From a virus, in the IMG/VR virus record IMGVR_UViG_3300027816_000052, positions 188,480 to 252,479 of that record: a stretch of 64,000 bases of DNA; one strand, given 5' to 3'. Below, in pieces: positions 26,011 to 34,356 of the stretch. The notes beneath the pieces were generated by a model. The model did no database searches. It was not told the origin of the DNA and was given only the letters and a program-made list of their open reading frames with translations. Position numbers and translations under genes: made by a program. How positions within the stretch are numbered: position 1 is the first letter of the stretch; each line of letters starts with the position of its first letter.

Positions 26011-26472
26011 AACTGGATATCTAAACCATTAAATCCTGAGGATATTACTCTTTGGTTTAATATGAATAATATTATTATTGAAAAACTTGATTTGTTTTTC
26101 GATTTTACAATTAGTTTAACCTCTTTAATACAGGAAACGTATTTGGGTAGTTTTGATGAAAAAACCGAAACAACAATTATCTTAAATGATGATGAGAAAA
26201 TTAAACATTTCGAATGGTGTTGGAATAAAACTGTTCAAAATTTTAAAAAAGAAAAAATAATCTTTAATTTAACCGGTGAACATAAAGAATATTTTTATAG
26301 TTTTTTTATTGACGCATTTTATACCCAAAAAAATGAAATAGTTAGAGATTCAATAGATAAATTTTATCATAATATTTTTGATATTAATGCACAATATACA
26401 AAATCTGATTTGGATATGTTAACCGAATTATATAAAAAATTGGATAAAAACTTAAATATTGTTTACCTTTAA
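25996..26472 (+). CDS. Conserved phage protein, unknown
   Basis: 158 residues starting inside the 3' arm of the hairpin at 25972-26006. The N-terminus MENFINWISKPLNPEDI reads like a natural start; the rest is helical with scattered aromatic residues (HFEWCWNKTVQNF). I have seen similar proteins in large phages but know no function. No membrane segment. Confidence 0.65.
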   Translation: MENFINWISKPLNPEDITLWFNMNNIIIEKLDLFFDFTISLTSLIQETYLGSFDEKTETTIILNDDEKIKHFEWCWNKTVQNFKKEKIIFNLTGEHKEYFYSFFIDAFYTQKNEIVRDSIDKFYHNIFDINAQYTKSDLDMLTELYKKLDKNLNIVYL

Positions 26473-26521
26473 CCTAAAAATCTTATTTTTATATAAATAA
26501 ACTAAAAAAAGATTAAAAAAA

Positions 26522-26701
26522 ATGGATACTATTGAAATAATTAAGCAATTAGTTGCTGAACTTGAATTGGATACCAATAAATTTTTCCAAAAAGGAAATA
26601 ACTCTGCGGGTACAAGAGCAAGAAAAACAGCACAATCAATTAAAGCGACCCTCCAACAACTAAGAGAGGAAATTATTAATCATCGTAAAGCCGAAGCTTG
26701 A
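26522..26701 (+). CDS. Histone H1-like (Hc1-type) DNA-binding protein
   Basis: 59 residues. The core FFQKGNNSAGTRARKTAQSI followed by KATLQQLREEI is the signature of the small histone H1-like family widespread in Bacteroidota (lysine-rich helix with KGNxxAGTRARK). Those proteins bind DNA non-specifically and compact the nucleoid. Shorter and less basic at the C-terminus than chlamydial Hc1. Carried by a phage it could package or organise phage DNA or alter host nucleoid structure. Stop overlaps the next start (TGATGA). Confidence 0.8.
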   Translation: MDTIEIIKQLVAELELDTNKFFQKGNNSAGTRARKTAQSIKATLQQLREEIINHRKAEA

Positions 26702-26880
26702 TGATATTTGATGTTGAAAAATTCTTATTTGTATTTTCAACATTAGTCCTCATAAGGACAATATTAAACTTTGTGAGTTCCCTACTACAAACTCCACCTA
26801 AGAAAATGGATTTTCGTAGTAGGGAACTTATCTTCATCGGGACTTGCATTAGTTATTTCATAACCTATATAACATCATAA
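26701..26880 (+). CDS. Two-helix membrane protein
   Basis: 59 residues from ATG 26701, overlapping the histone-like gene by one base. Two hydrophobic segments (FLFVFSTLVLIRTILNFV and LIFIGTCISYFITYI) are joined by a short polar loop (QTPPKKMDFRSRE). The region coding for the loop is bracketed by a 13-base inverted repeat. Holin-like topology, but no holin family is recognised and no lysis gene is adjacent. Confidence 0.6.
   Translation: MIFDVEKFLFVFSTLVLIRTILNFVSSLLQTPPKKMDFRSRELIFIGTCISYFITYITS
26776..26828. repeat. 13-bp perfect inverted repeat inside a gene
   Basis: Arms 26776-26788 (AGTTCCCTACTAC) and 26816-26828 (its exact reverse complement), loop of 27 bases, inside the small membrane protein gene. 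No T-run follows. Confidence 0.8.
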
Positions 26881-26883
26881 AAT

Positions 26884-27300
26884 ATGGATTTCTTTAAAGA
26901 ATTAAATAATATATTTGAATTTCTATTTTCAATAAGAAAATTAGAGAAATATCTAGCAATAGATGTAAAATTTCCATCTAAATGGGTTATACCAAAATCA
27001 GTCATTGAGGATTCTAAAGTTGTTGAAAATGAGAATCAAGATAGTGAGTTTAGATTTTTTTCATTTGTTTCAGAATTTAAGGAAGAGTCTTTAAGTAATA
27101 CGCTTAAGAATATAAAAACAATAATTAGGATAAATAGGGAACGTGAAGATAAAGAAAAATTATTTAAAAATAAAGTTAATGAATTGAAAGCTTTGTTTGA
27201 TCAAAATAATTTAGATTCTTTAAAATTATTGAAAATTGAAGTTATAAAAGAAATATCCGAAGACGATGGAGAACTCAAAATTGATGACGTGGTACAATAA
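26884..27300 (+). CDS. Helical protein, unknown
   Basis: 138 residues; predicted helical, with a hydrophobic N-terminal patch (IFEFLFSIRKLEKYL), a short beta-like block with PSKWVIP, and a long charged C-terminal helix. No family recognised. It overlaps the small gene at 27284. Confidence 0.6.
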   Translation: MDFFKELNNIFEFLFSIRKLEKYLAIDVKFPSKWVIPKSVIEDSKVVENENQDSEFRFFSFVSEFKEESLSNTLKNIKTIIRINREREDKEKLFKNKVNELKALFDQNNLDSLKLLKIEVIKEISEDDGELKIDDVVQ

Positions 27301-27445
27301 CCAGATTGAGAAAGATAAAATTGAGCTTGAATTTGAAAAGCAAAAAATTATCCAACAACTAAAATTAGTGAAAAAAGAAGAATTAATTCATAAACAAAAA
27401 CCAATCTCAATATGGAATCGAATAATAAAAGTACTAGGATTTTAA
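27284..27445 (+). CDS. Small coiled-coil protein
   Basis: 53 residues (MTWYNNQIEKDKIELEFEKQ at the start, ending WNRIIKVLGF). It overlaps the preceding gene by 17 bases and the next by 34 bases, and fills what would otherwise be the only gap in this tightly packed run. Mostly a single charged helix. The dense overlaps support it being real, but no function can be given. Confidence 0.55.
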   Translation: MTWYNNQIEKDKIELEFEKQKIIQQLKLVKKEELIHKQKPISIWNRIIKVLGF

Positions 27446-27633
27446 ATGATTTAGCAGAAATAACAGATAAACTTCAGAACTTACTGGAGGGTAAAACAAC
27501 CGTTGTTTTTGAACTAAAAGAAGGTGTTTACAATAGTGTCTTAACTGAATTAAATGGAATGGTAATAACAAATAATCAATTTAAAATCGATATTTCAGGT
27601 ACTGATTTCATTTTTTTGAAGGATGAGTTGTAA
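27412..27633 (+). CDS. Small phage protein, unknown
   Basis: 73 residues; N-terminal helix (STRILNDLAEITDKLQNLL) then a small beta-rich half (TVVFELKEGVYNSV, FKIDISGTDFIFL). It could be a compact helix plus beta-hairpin fold. Its end overlaps the 3' end of the opposite-strand gene by 26 bases. Confidence 0.6.
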   Translation: MESNNKSTRILNDLAEITDKLQNLLEGKTTVVFELKEGVYNSVLTELNGMVITNNQFKIDISGTDFIFLKDEL

Positions 27634-28249
27634 ATTTTCTATATAATGCTTGTTTATCATAACCAGCATCAATTAATAGGTTATATAAATACTTTCTTTG
27701 TAGTGTATCTATATCTCTAACAAAAAGAGTATCAACTCTTCGATTCTCCAAAAAAATAGAGCTTAATATTAATATAAATCTATTAGCATCATCTTCACTT
27801 TTTAATGAAAAAAGATTAATTTTTTCTTCATTTTGAACAATAATTTTATGGTTTAGTTTGGAAACCATTTTTATATTTTTTTTAGGTAAATACCGGCCTA
27901 TAAACTCAGTTAAAAATATTCTTTTTTGATTTTTAATATCAAAAATTTGTTCTTCTAAGTTATACGGACTTAACTCTATAATTTCTCTTGTATTATCCTC
28001 CAACTCAATTTTAATTGACCTACCCACAGAATCTCTTTTATATAATATATTATGTTTTGTGTTTTTAATTCCAACAATAGCTAATTCGTGCTCTATTGGT
28101 CGTCCAGTTTCAATTAATTTCGGAAATTTAATTAATTCACTTTCTTTTATTTTTTTCTTAAAAAAATCTTTTGCGCGATTGAAAGTGTTAAATTTCTTTA
28201 TTATTTTTCTTTGTTTTTTATTTTTAAATAAAACTATTAAGTAATTCAT
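27608..28249 (-). CDS. Conserved phage protein on the minus strand
   Basis: 213 residues from the ATG at 28249 (MNYLIVLFKNKKQRK); an ATG seven codons upstream would overlap the DnaJ start. Basic N-terminal half, then KIELEDNTREII and a C-terminal segment SIFLENRRVDTLFVRDIDTL with a helical end. It resembles a conserved protein of large flavobacterial phages but I know no function. It is divergent from the DnaJ gene with only three bases between starts. Confidence 0.6.
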   Translation of the reverse strand: MNYLIVLFKNKKQRKIIKKFNTFNRAKDFFKKKIKESELIKFPKLIETGRPIEHELAIVGIKNTKHNILYKRDSVGRSIKIELEDNTREIIELSPYNLEEQIFDIKNQKRIFLTEFIGRYLPKKNIKMVSKLNHKIIVQNEEKINLFSLKSEDDANRFILILSSIFLENRRVDTLFVRDIDTLQRKYLYNLLIDAGYDKQALYRKFTTHPSKK

Positions 28250-28252
28250 ATC

Positions 28253-29179
28253 ATGAAAGATTATTATCAAATTTTAGGAGTACCAGAAACAGCATCAGTT
28301 GACGAGATAAAAAAATCTTATCGTAAAATGAGTAAACAATATCATCCAGATGTAAATCCAAATGGTGCTGATAAATTTAAAGAAATTAGTGAGGCGTATG
28401 AGAATTTATCCGATTCAGAAAAAAGAAACGTGTATGATAATCAAAGGAAAAATCCATTTGGTTTTTCTAGTGGTGCTGGAGATATTAACGATTTATTAAA
28501 TCATCTATTTAATCAAAATAGAACCAGAAGACCTTCTGCACCTGAGAAAATTATTACTGTTTCTATCGGTGTTGTTGATTCTTTTTTGGGGATAAATAAA
28601 CCAATTACATATTTAAGAAATATTGCATGTAATTCTTGTAATGGAAATGGTGGAGAACGAAAAAAATGTTCAGATTGTTCCGGTTCCGGTACCAAACTAA
28701 AAAGAACTGGAAACGGATTTTTTTCACAAACAATCCAAACAATATGTGATACTTGCTCCGGTAATGGATCTACCATTGTTAATCCCTGCTTTAGTTGTTC
28801 AGGTAATGGATTTAAAACACAGACAGATAATCTTAATATGAATTTACCAATTGGTGTTCAAAACGGGTCACTATACAGAGTTCAAGGTAAAGGAGATTTT
28901 AAAAATAGTATGTATGGAGATTTAATAATTAAAGTTAATATTGAACCTCAAAATAATTTTGAACGTATAGATAATGATCTTGTTTATACTAAAATCTTTA
29001 CATTAGACGAGTTAAATCTGGATAAGATAGAAATACCTCACCCAAGCGGTAATCTAACGATTACGCTACCGGAAACATTCGACACGTCAATTCCTCTAAG
29101 AGTTAAGGGTAAGGGTTTTAGAGGAAGTGGACATCTAGGTGACTTATTGATAAAGAAAGTCGTTAGATTTAAAAAGTAA
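28253..29179 (+). CDS. dnaJ: DnaJ-type co-chaperone
   Basis: 308 residues. J-domain at residues 1-65 with YHPDVNP (HPD tripeptide ~31-33), a short Gly/Phe linker, four CxxCxGxG zinc-binding repeats at ~125-188 (CNSCNGNG, CSDCSGSG, CDTCSGNG, CFSCSGNG) and the C-terminal substrate-binding domains. About 70 residues shorter than bacterial DnaJ, mainly in the linker and the C-terminal dimerisation end. It would stimulate host DnaK ATPase during phage protein folding or assembly. Confidence 0.93.
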   Translation: MKDYYQILGVPETASVDEIKKSYRKMSKQYHPDVNPNGADKFKEISEAYENLSDSEKRNVYDNQRKNPFGFSSGAGDINDLLNHLFNQNRTRRPSAPEKIITVSIGVVDSFLGINKPITYLRNIACNSCNGNGGERKKCSDCSGSGTKLKRTGNGFFSQTIQTICDTCSGNGSTIVNPCFSCSGNGFKTQTDNLNMNLPIGVQNGSLYRVQGKGDFKNSMYGDLIIKVNIEPQNNFERIDNDLVYTKIFTLDELNLDKIEIPHPSGNLTITLPETFDTSIPLRVKGKGFRGSGHLGDLLIKKVVRFKK

Positions 29180-29327
29180 TACTAAGATAATTAATTAATT
29201 TTTTAAAAAATAAATAATTACCATAAATCGATGTTAGTGATATGTAAATGGCAAGTAAAACCAACGGGTTTTGGAACTTCACCGGCGATTTCTTACATTT
29301 GCTACAAGTTTTTTTATTTGTTTCCAT
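29169..29327 (-). CDS. Small CxxC membrane protein
   Basis: 52 residues read on the minus strand from ATG at 29327; the 3' end overlaps the DnaJ gene end by 11 bases. It has a Lys-rich N-terminus with TCSKCKK, then a hydrophobic helix (PLVLLAIYISLTSIYGNYLFF) and a basic end. Such small proteins are common in this phage, but coding support here is only composition and placement. Confidence 0.5.
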   Translation of the reverse strand: METNKKTCSKCKKSPVKFQNPLVLLAIYISLTSIYGNYLFFKKLINYLSITF

Positions 29328-29415
29328 TTTTTTATAAAAAAATATTTATTTATATAAAAATTTAAAGGGAAATGCTAATATTTATTAATAAATTAATTTA
29401 AAATTATAAAATCTA

Positions 29416-31404
29416 ATGAAAACATTAGAAGTTCTTAAAAAAATTCTAGTACAAGAATCCACCATTTTGTTAAATGAATTGTCTAGTGGAATTAAAAAAA
29501 CGATGTTAGACAAATTTAAACAAGAAACTGATGATTCCGATGAAAATATCGTTAATATTATTAATTCATTTGAGAATTACCAACAATCACTAGAACCATC
29601 ACAGAGAGATATTACTAAATATAACTATGAGGATTTAAAATCATTAGTTAAAGAAAAAGAAAGTGAAAAAGAATCAAAAAAACAAAAAGAAAATATTATT
29701 TCTTACTTTAAGAAAGTAATGGGCGGAACGGTTGACCCAATGCTAAAGAAAACTGTAAAATATTTTAATGAAATTAAAGACGAATTATCTGAAAAAGATT
29801 CGAACTTTAAAAATTTTAAAGATTTTGAATCTTTTAAAGAAATGGTTCAAAGTAACTATTCAAAAATAATCTATGATAAGATTTCAAAAAAAATAAAAAA
29901 TATAGACGAAAACATATTACTTGCAAGTATAAGTTTTTTTACTGAAAATATGTTTAGTATACCTCTTGAAGCAAAAAGTTTATTAGACTTTAAAAACGAG
30001 CAAGAGTTTGAATATTTTTTTGATGATTTATATCGAACTTTTGGGCAAACTAAAAAAAGTGATTTTTCAGGTGAAGAAAAATATAGTAGTATAAAAAAAA
30101 TATATAATAAAGATAATTTACTTATCTTTGAACCAGAAAGCAAAGAGCAGTGTGTTAGATTAGGTTCCGATAAAGCATCTTGGTGTATATCTAGACCACC
30201 TCAAGACTCAAATTATTATTATTCATACAGATTTGGTTCGATGGGTAAAGAAAGAACAATGTACTTTGTTTTTGATTTAAATGAGGAAGAGCCAATAAAT
30301 AAATATTTTGTTATTTTAGTTGACGATGATACTAATTATTATCTTGCTGACATAACAAATAGTGGTAATTTCTCAGGAAGTCGCATTACCAGTTGGGATA
30401 CGATTGTAGAAAAAATACCAAGAATTAAAAATTTAAGAAATTTATTTATTTGGAGACCATTTAGTGAAGAGGAATTAATTATGGTTAATAGACTTCAAAA
30501 TATATCTAGTTCAGCGGTTGGAGAAAATCCTATCGAATATTTTAATAGAATAGCGGCGGAAGTTAATAAAAAACCGGAGGAAGTAACGGGAATGTGGCTT
30601 GAAATAGGTTCACCAACTTTAACTACGGAACAATATTTAAATTTAACATCGGATTTAATGAAAAAATATTTATCCTATGCTAATGATAGAAATATTACTA
30701 AAGAAATGATTTCTGGAAGTCCATCTACTGTTAGAAGTTATTATATCAATAGACGATTTGAGCATATTAAACATGCATCAATAAAAGATTTAACACCTAG
30801 CGATTTTGTTCTACTTAAACTGAACCTTCCAAAAATGAAAGAACTTAGACTTCAGAAAATAAAAGAACTAGCCAACTCGATTAAAACCTCATCAAATAAA
30901 TTAAGTTCAAATGAAATTGAATTCTTATTATTACCAGAAATGGCAACAATAAAAAACTCAATGAGGAAGGAAATAATATCAAGTATTTCAGAATTTAATA
31001 CTAATAGTGTTGATATAAAATTACCGGACGCTGAAATTACAAAAGTAATTAGATTATACCCTGATTACAATATATTTGAAACAATCCCAGAAAGTGTTGA
31101 AATTATTAATATTGAAAACAATGATAAAAATATAAATATAGCTATAGATATTCCAGATAATATTGGTAACTTTACTAACTTAAGAATTTTAACTCTAAGG
31201 AGAGTTTTGAAAACTTTACCAGAAACAATTGTAAATTGTGAAAATTTAGAATTTTTTAGCATATCAGATAATCCAAACCTAGTAAAATTACCCGAATCGC
31301 TATTAGAAATGAAATCTGTTCAATGGGTGGATTTAGCGGATTTACCTAATTTGGATAAAAGAAGTGAGGAAATTAAAAACATATTAGTTATTAAATATGC
31401 ATAA
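29416..31404 (+). CDS. Large tagged WCT-motif protein with leucine-rich repeats
   Basis: 662 residues. N-terminal tag (MKTLEVLKKILVQES), then a helical domain with SLEPSQRDITKYNYEDLKSL that I associate with several large-phage proteins, then a WCT-type domain near residues 230-330 (VRLGSDKASWCISRP, MYFVFDLNEEE), and a C-terminal leucine-rich-repeat block near 570-650 (FTNLRILTLRRVLKTLPE, CENLEFFSISDNPNLVKLPE). It joins three features that recur separately in other genes here. An injected or virion protein acting on the host is one possibility. Confidence 0.7.
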   Translation: MKTLEVLKKILVQESTILLNELSSGIKKTMLDKFKQETDDSDENIVNIINSFENYQQSLEPSQRDITKYNYEDLKSLVKEKESEKESKKQKENIISYFKKVMGGTVDPMLKKTVKYFNEIKDELSEKDSNFKNFKDFESFKEMVQSNYSKIIYDKISKKIKNIDENILLASISFFTENMFSIPLEAKSLLDFKNEQEFEYFFDDLYRTFGQTKKSDFSGEEKYSSIKKIYNKDNLLIFEPESKEQCVRLGSDKASWCISRPPQDSNYYYSYRFGSMGKERTMYFVFDLNEEEPINKYFVILVDDDTNYYLADITNSGNFSGSRITSWDTIVEKIPRIKNLRNLFIWRPFSEEELIMVNRLQNISSSAVGENPIEYFNRIAAEVNKKPEEVTGMWLEIGSPTLTTEQYLNLTSDLMKKYLSYANDRNITKEMISGSPSTVRSYYINRRFEHIKHASIKDLTPSDFVLLKLNLPKMKELRLQKIKELANSIKTSSNKLSSNEIEFLLLPEMATIKNSMRKEIISSISEFNTNSVDIKLPDAEITKVIRLYPDYNIFETIPESVEIINIENNDKNINIAIDIPDNIGNFTNLRILTLRRVLKTLPETIVNCENLEFFSISDNPNLVKLPESLLEMKSVQWVDLADLPNLDKRSEEIKNILVIKYA

Positions 31405-31669
31405 AAATATTGAGGTTGAAATTTATTTAAATAATATAATTAATTTTTTTGAAAAAAATCCTAATGATTTATTGGCTTTAATTGGTGAGTCCGATAGAGA
31501 AAAATTTTATGAAGAAATCAAGAATAAATCCTATGAAAATTATGCAGAAACCAAAGAAGCCGAATTAACCAAAAAACAATTAATTGAAATTGTGGTCGCA
31601 TTAACCACAAACAAAAAAATAGACAAGACATTCATTTCAACTAAGATTGGTCAAATTTGTTTAAATTAA
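31397..31669 (+). CDS. Small helical protein, unknown
   Basis: 90 residues overlapping the preceding gene by eight bases. Helical, acidic to neutral, with FFEKNPNDLLALIGESDREKF and a Lys-rich end. No family recognised. The overlap suggests co-expression with the large WCT/LRR protein. Confidence 0.6.
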   Translation: MHKNIEVEIYLNNIINFFEKNPNDLLALIGESDREKFYEEIKNKSYENYAETKEAELTKKQLIEIVVALTTNKKIDKTFISTKIGQICLN

Positions 31670-31674
31670 TTAAA

Positions 31675-32040
31675 ATGTATAACGAAACTACCACTTTATT
31701 TTTTAAAAATGATTATGAAATATTGAATCTATTAAAGGGAAATGATAAATTTTTTCATTCCGTCATTAGTTTTGGTGAAAGTTTTAAAATCAAATATCAA
31801 GATTTATTAAAGAACGATAATAAGTTATATTTTGAATATAAAAATGTTAATAGTATTAATGAATTTAAAATTGATAGTGAGGAGATAATCATAAAAACAA
31901 CTCAAAATCTGTTTATATACTTTAAGTCAATTAATGGTGAAACGAAAATTAAAATTTTTTATAAACCAGAAAATATTAATGATTTAAATCTATTCATAAT
32001 GGGTTTAAAAAAAATTGCAAAAAATAATGAAAACAAATAA
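31675..32040 (+). CDS. Small alpha/beta protein, unknown
   Basis: 121 residues from ATG 31675; an in-frame TTG at 31657 would lengthen it by six residues. Alternating hydrophobic strands (KLYFEYKNVN, EEIIIKTTQNLFIYF, TKIKIFYKPEN) suggest a compact beta-rich domain. Overlaps the glutaredoxin gene by 14 bases. Confidence 0.6.
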   Translation: MYNETTTLFFKNDYEILNLLKGNDKFFHSVISFGESFKIKYQDLLKNDNKLYFEYKNVNSINEFKIDSEEIIIKTTQNLFIYFKSINGETKIKIFYKPENINDLNLFIMGLKKIAKNNENK

Positions 32041-32305
32041 AATATTGGTTGTTTATACAATGAAAGGTTGTCCTTTTTGCGACATAATGAAAAATATGTT
32101 ATCTGAGAATAATATTACATATCATGATTTGGATATTGATGAAAATGAGTTGGAATATGATTTGTTTAAGGAGGTAACACAAAACGAGTTTGTTCCCGCG
32201 TTTATGATAATTGAAGAAGGTACAACAAAAGCAGAACTTTTTGCTCCAAGTAGAGATTATAATGAAATAAGTGAGGCTATTGAAATTATTAAAAAAAGAA
32301 TTTAA
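32027..32305 (+). CDS. Glutaredoxin
   Basis: 92 residues from ATG 32027. The dithiol active site KGCPFC (Cys15, Cys18) lies at the end of the first beta strand, followed by DLDIDEN and EFVPAFMII containing the cis-Pro segment typical of thioredoxin-fold proteins. Phage glutaredoxins reduce ribonucleotide reductase or maintain thiols; no reductase gene is in this window. Length is usual for the family. Confidence 0.88.
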   Translation: MKTNKILVVYTMKGCPFCDIMKNMLSENNITYHDLDIDENELEYDLFKEVTQNEFVPAFMIIEEGTTKAELFAPSRDYNEISEAIEIIKKRI

Positions 32306-32308
32306 TTT

Positions 32309-33067
32309 TTAGTCTTCTTTTCTCTTGTTCTGATATATATAACTCATAAGTTTTCTTTTAAAAATGGGGGCCAGCGTACCAGAAACAGGGAAGTTCTGTG
32401 TTGAAAACATTTCAATAACTGGTAGTGAGTTAACAACTTCTTGATTAAATGTTGTGTATTTTTTTATAGTTCTTAGTGGACTCTTAATTTCAGTTTCAAT
32501 CTCAAGAATTAAATTAAATATACATTTGTTATCTATACTTTTTATTTCGTTTTCAATTGAGTATTCCCAAATATAATTTTTCTTATTAAATAAATTCTTA
32601 TAAATAACAAAACCTTTATTCAAATCACAATTTGATTTATTTCTTTTAAATCTTAAGTTTGTGGATTCAAACGCTAATGTCCACATTGATTTTGCAACAG
32701 AAAAATATTCATAAATTCTGAGTCCAAAAAATTTATTTATTTTTATTAATTCTAAATTCTCATTTGGTGAAAAATCTGGAATTTTAATACTCTTTAATTC
32801 ATTTATCAAAAGTTCATCATCCGCAGATTTGAATACTTTATCTGTATAAAATATTTTGTGTTCTTTTTCAAGAACATGAGCATTTGCAAAATGTAATGAC
32901 AATTCTATAAAATATGGATAAATTTCACCTTGACTGAATTTTTCCTCACATTTCTTTAAAAATGATAAAAGGACATATTTTTTATGTTCAAAATCGATTG
33001 GTTGTTGAATAATCCAATCAGGACTCAACATGAAATTTACTTTAGATTCTTCTTTTTTTGTTTCCAT
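32309..33067 (-). CDS. Conserved phage protein, unknown
   Basis: 252 residues, convergent with glutaredoxin with three bases between stops. Mixed alpha/beta; recognisable only by patches such as LSPDWIIQQPIDFEHKKYVL near the N-terminus, which I have met in proteins of large flavobacterial phages. No enzyme motif. Shares the minus strand with the LRR gene upstream of it. Confidence 0.6.
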   Translation of the reverse strand: METKKEESKVNFMLSPDWIIQQPIDFEHKKYVLLSFLKKCEEKFSQGEIYPYFIELSLHFANAHVLEKEHKIFYTDKVFKSADDELLINELKSIKIPDFSPNENLELIKINKFFGLRIYEYFSVAKSMWTLAFESTNLRFKRNKSNCDLNKGFVIYKNLFNKKNYIWEYSIENEIKSIDNKCIFNLILEIETEIKSPLRTIKKYTTFNQEVVNSLPVIEMFSTQNFPVSGTLAPIFKRKLMSYIYQNKRKED

Positions 33068-33097
33068 AAAAACAAAATAATTTTTTTGTTAAAAAAA

Positions 33098-34147
33098 TCA
33101 ATCTATTCTCGCAATATAATAGTCGTTTAAATTAATTCTTTGTTCACCAATATTATTGTAATATTGATCTAAGAAATCAAAACCATCACTTTCTATAATA
33201 TCAGCAACAAAATCCTTAAGTATTAAGTAATCATTTATCTTATTTTCCATACCATTATCCTTATAAAATTGAATAATATCTTCTCTAGCCAATTCAGAAT
33301 AAAAATCAATTCTTTCTGAAATTACATCTTCATTATATCCACCATCTTCATCAATATCATCAGGATCAATTCCCCATCCTTCTGGGTCATCATATATTGC
33401 ATCTGAAATATATTCTAATGCGTCTTTTAACATTTGTTTTTTATTTAAATACGGTTCAATCACATCAATATCAAGACTATCAACAATGGTTTCAATTTCA
33501 TCTTTTTTAAATTCTATTGCTGTACCTTCTGTTTCATAATATGTTCCAACCGCCCACTCACTATTATCTAATTTTGGTATTTCAAATCGAAACATTTTTT
33601 CGTATTTAGTTGGTTCTGGAATGATATCATAAACATCAAAATTATTGATATTATCAAATTCTGAGTCATCAAAGGTTTTGGTTATATATTTGTATAAAGC
33701 ATTTGCTCTTTCTCCAACACTATCTTTAGCTACTAAATCAAGATTCCATTCATTATTGTCTCTTCTTTTTTTACTTCCCAACTCTATACTAGGATAAAAA
33801 TTACCTCTTATTAATGTTACATCTTCAGGTAAATTGACAATACTTGTGTCTCTAGCGTCTATATTTCCACGAACCGTTAAATTTTTTGGTAACTCTATTA
33901 AATTTTTTGCCATTAGTATCAAACTACCATTTATATTTAAGTTATCCGGTAATTTTGTTAGTTCATTGTTATAAATTGATAAAGACATCGGAATATCAAT
34001 TCTATCATAATTTTTTTTGTTTAAAAAGTTAATTATTTTATTAATATCATTGTTAAACACCGTCCACATAGGCTGGTTTAGTACAAAAACATTTTTATTG
34101 AATTCCTCTTTAATCGCTTCTTTAATTAATTTTAATCTCTCTTTCAT
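33098..34147 (-). CDS. Tagged leucine-rich-repeat-like protein
   Basis: 349 residues. It starts with a basic amphipathic tag (MKERLKLIKEAIKEEF). Residues ~40-110 contain short LRR-like units of the LPxxLxxxGxLxL type (LPDNLNINGSLIL, LPKNLTVRGNID, LPEDVTLIRGNFY). The C-terminal two thirds are very acidic (DDPEGWGIDPDDIDEDGG). The LRR type matches the gene at 38468. Divergent from the small gene at 34219. Confidence 0.65.
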   Translation of the reverse strand: MKERLKLIKEAIKEEFNKNVFVLNQPMWTVFNNDINKIINFLNKKNYDRIDIPMSLSIYNNELTKLPDNLNINGSLILMAKNLIELPKNLTVRGNIDARDTSIVNLPEDVTLIRGNFYPSIELGSKKRRDNNEWNLDLVAKDSVGERANALYKYITKTFDDSEFDNINNFDVYDIIPEPTKYEKMFRFEIPKLDNSEWAVGTYYETEGTAIEFKKDEIETIVDSLDIDVIEPYLNKKQMLKDALEYISDAIYDDPEGWGIDPDDIDEDGGYNEDVISERIDFYSELAREDIIQFYKDNGMENKINDYLILKDFVADIIESDGFDFLDQYYNNIGEQRINLNDYYIARID

Positions 34148-34218
34148 CGTTTAATCTTTATTTATTCCAAATCCTAGAATATTTATTATATAAATAAATA
34201 TCTTAAAAATAATTAAAC

Positions 34219-34356
34219 ATGGGCTGCGGATGCAAAAATAAGACAACAACTCAACAACAACAGACACAACAGCAAGTTCAACAAGCTGTTCAATCAAATT
34301 CTAAAGTTGTAAGTGAATCAATTAAGAACACAATTCAAAAGTACTATAAGCGTTAA
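34219..34356 (+). CDS. Small Gln-rich phage protein
   Basis: 45 residues. It begins MGCGCKNK, then a Gln/Thr run (TTTQQQQTQQQ) and a short helix ending in IQKYYKR. Small MGCGC-type proteins recur in phages of Bacteroidota; the Gly-Cys start could allow lipid or metal attachment, but no role is known. Stop and next start overlap (TAATG). Confidence 0.65.
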   Translation: MGCGCKNKTTTQQQQTQQQVQQAVQSNSKVVSESIKNTIQKYYKR

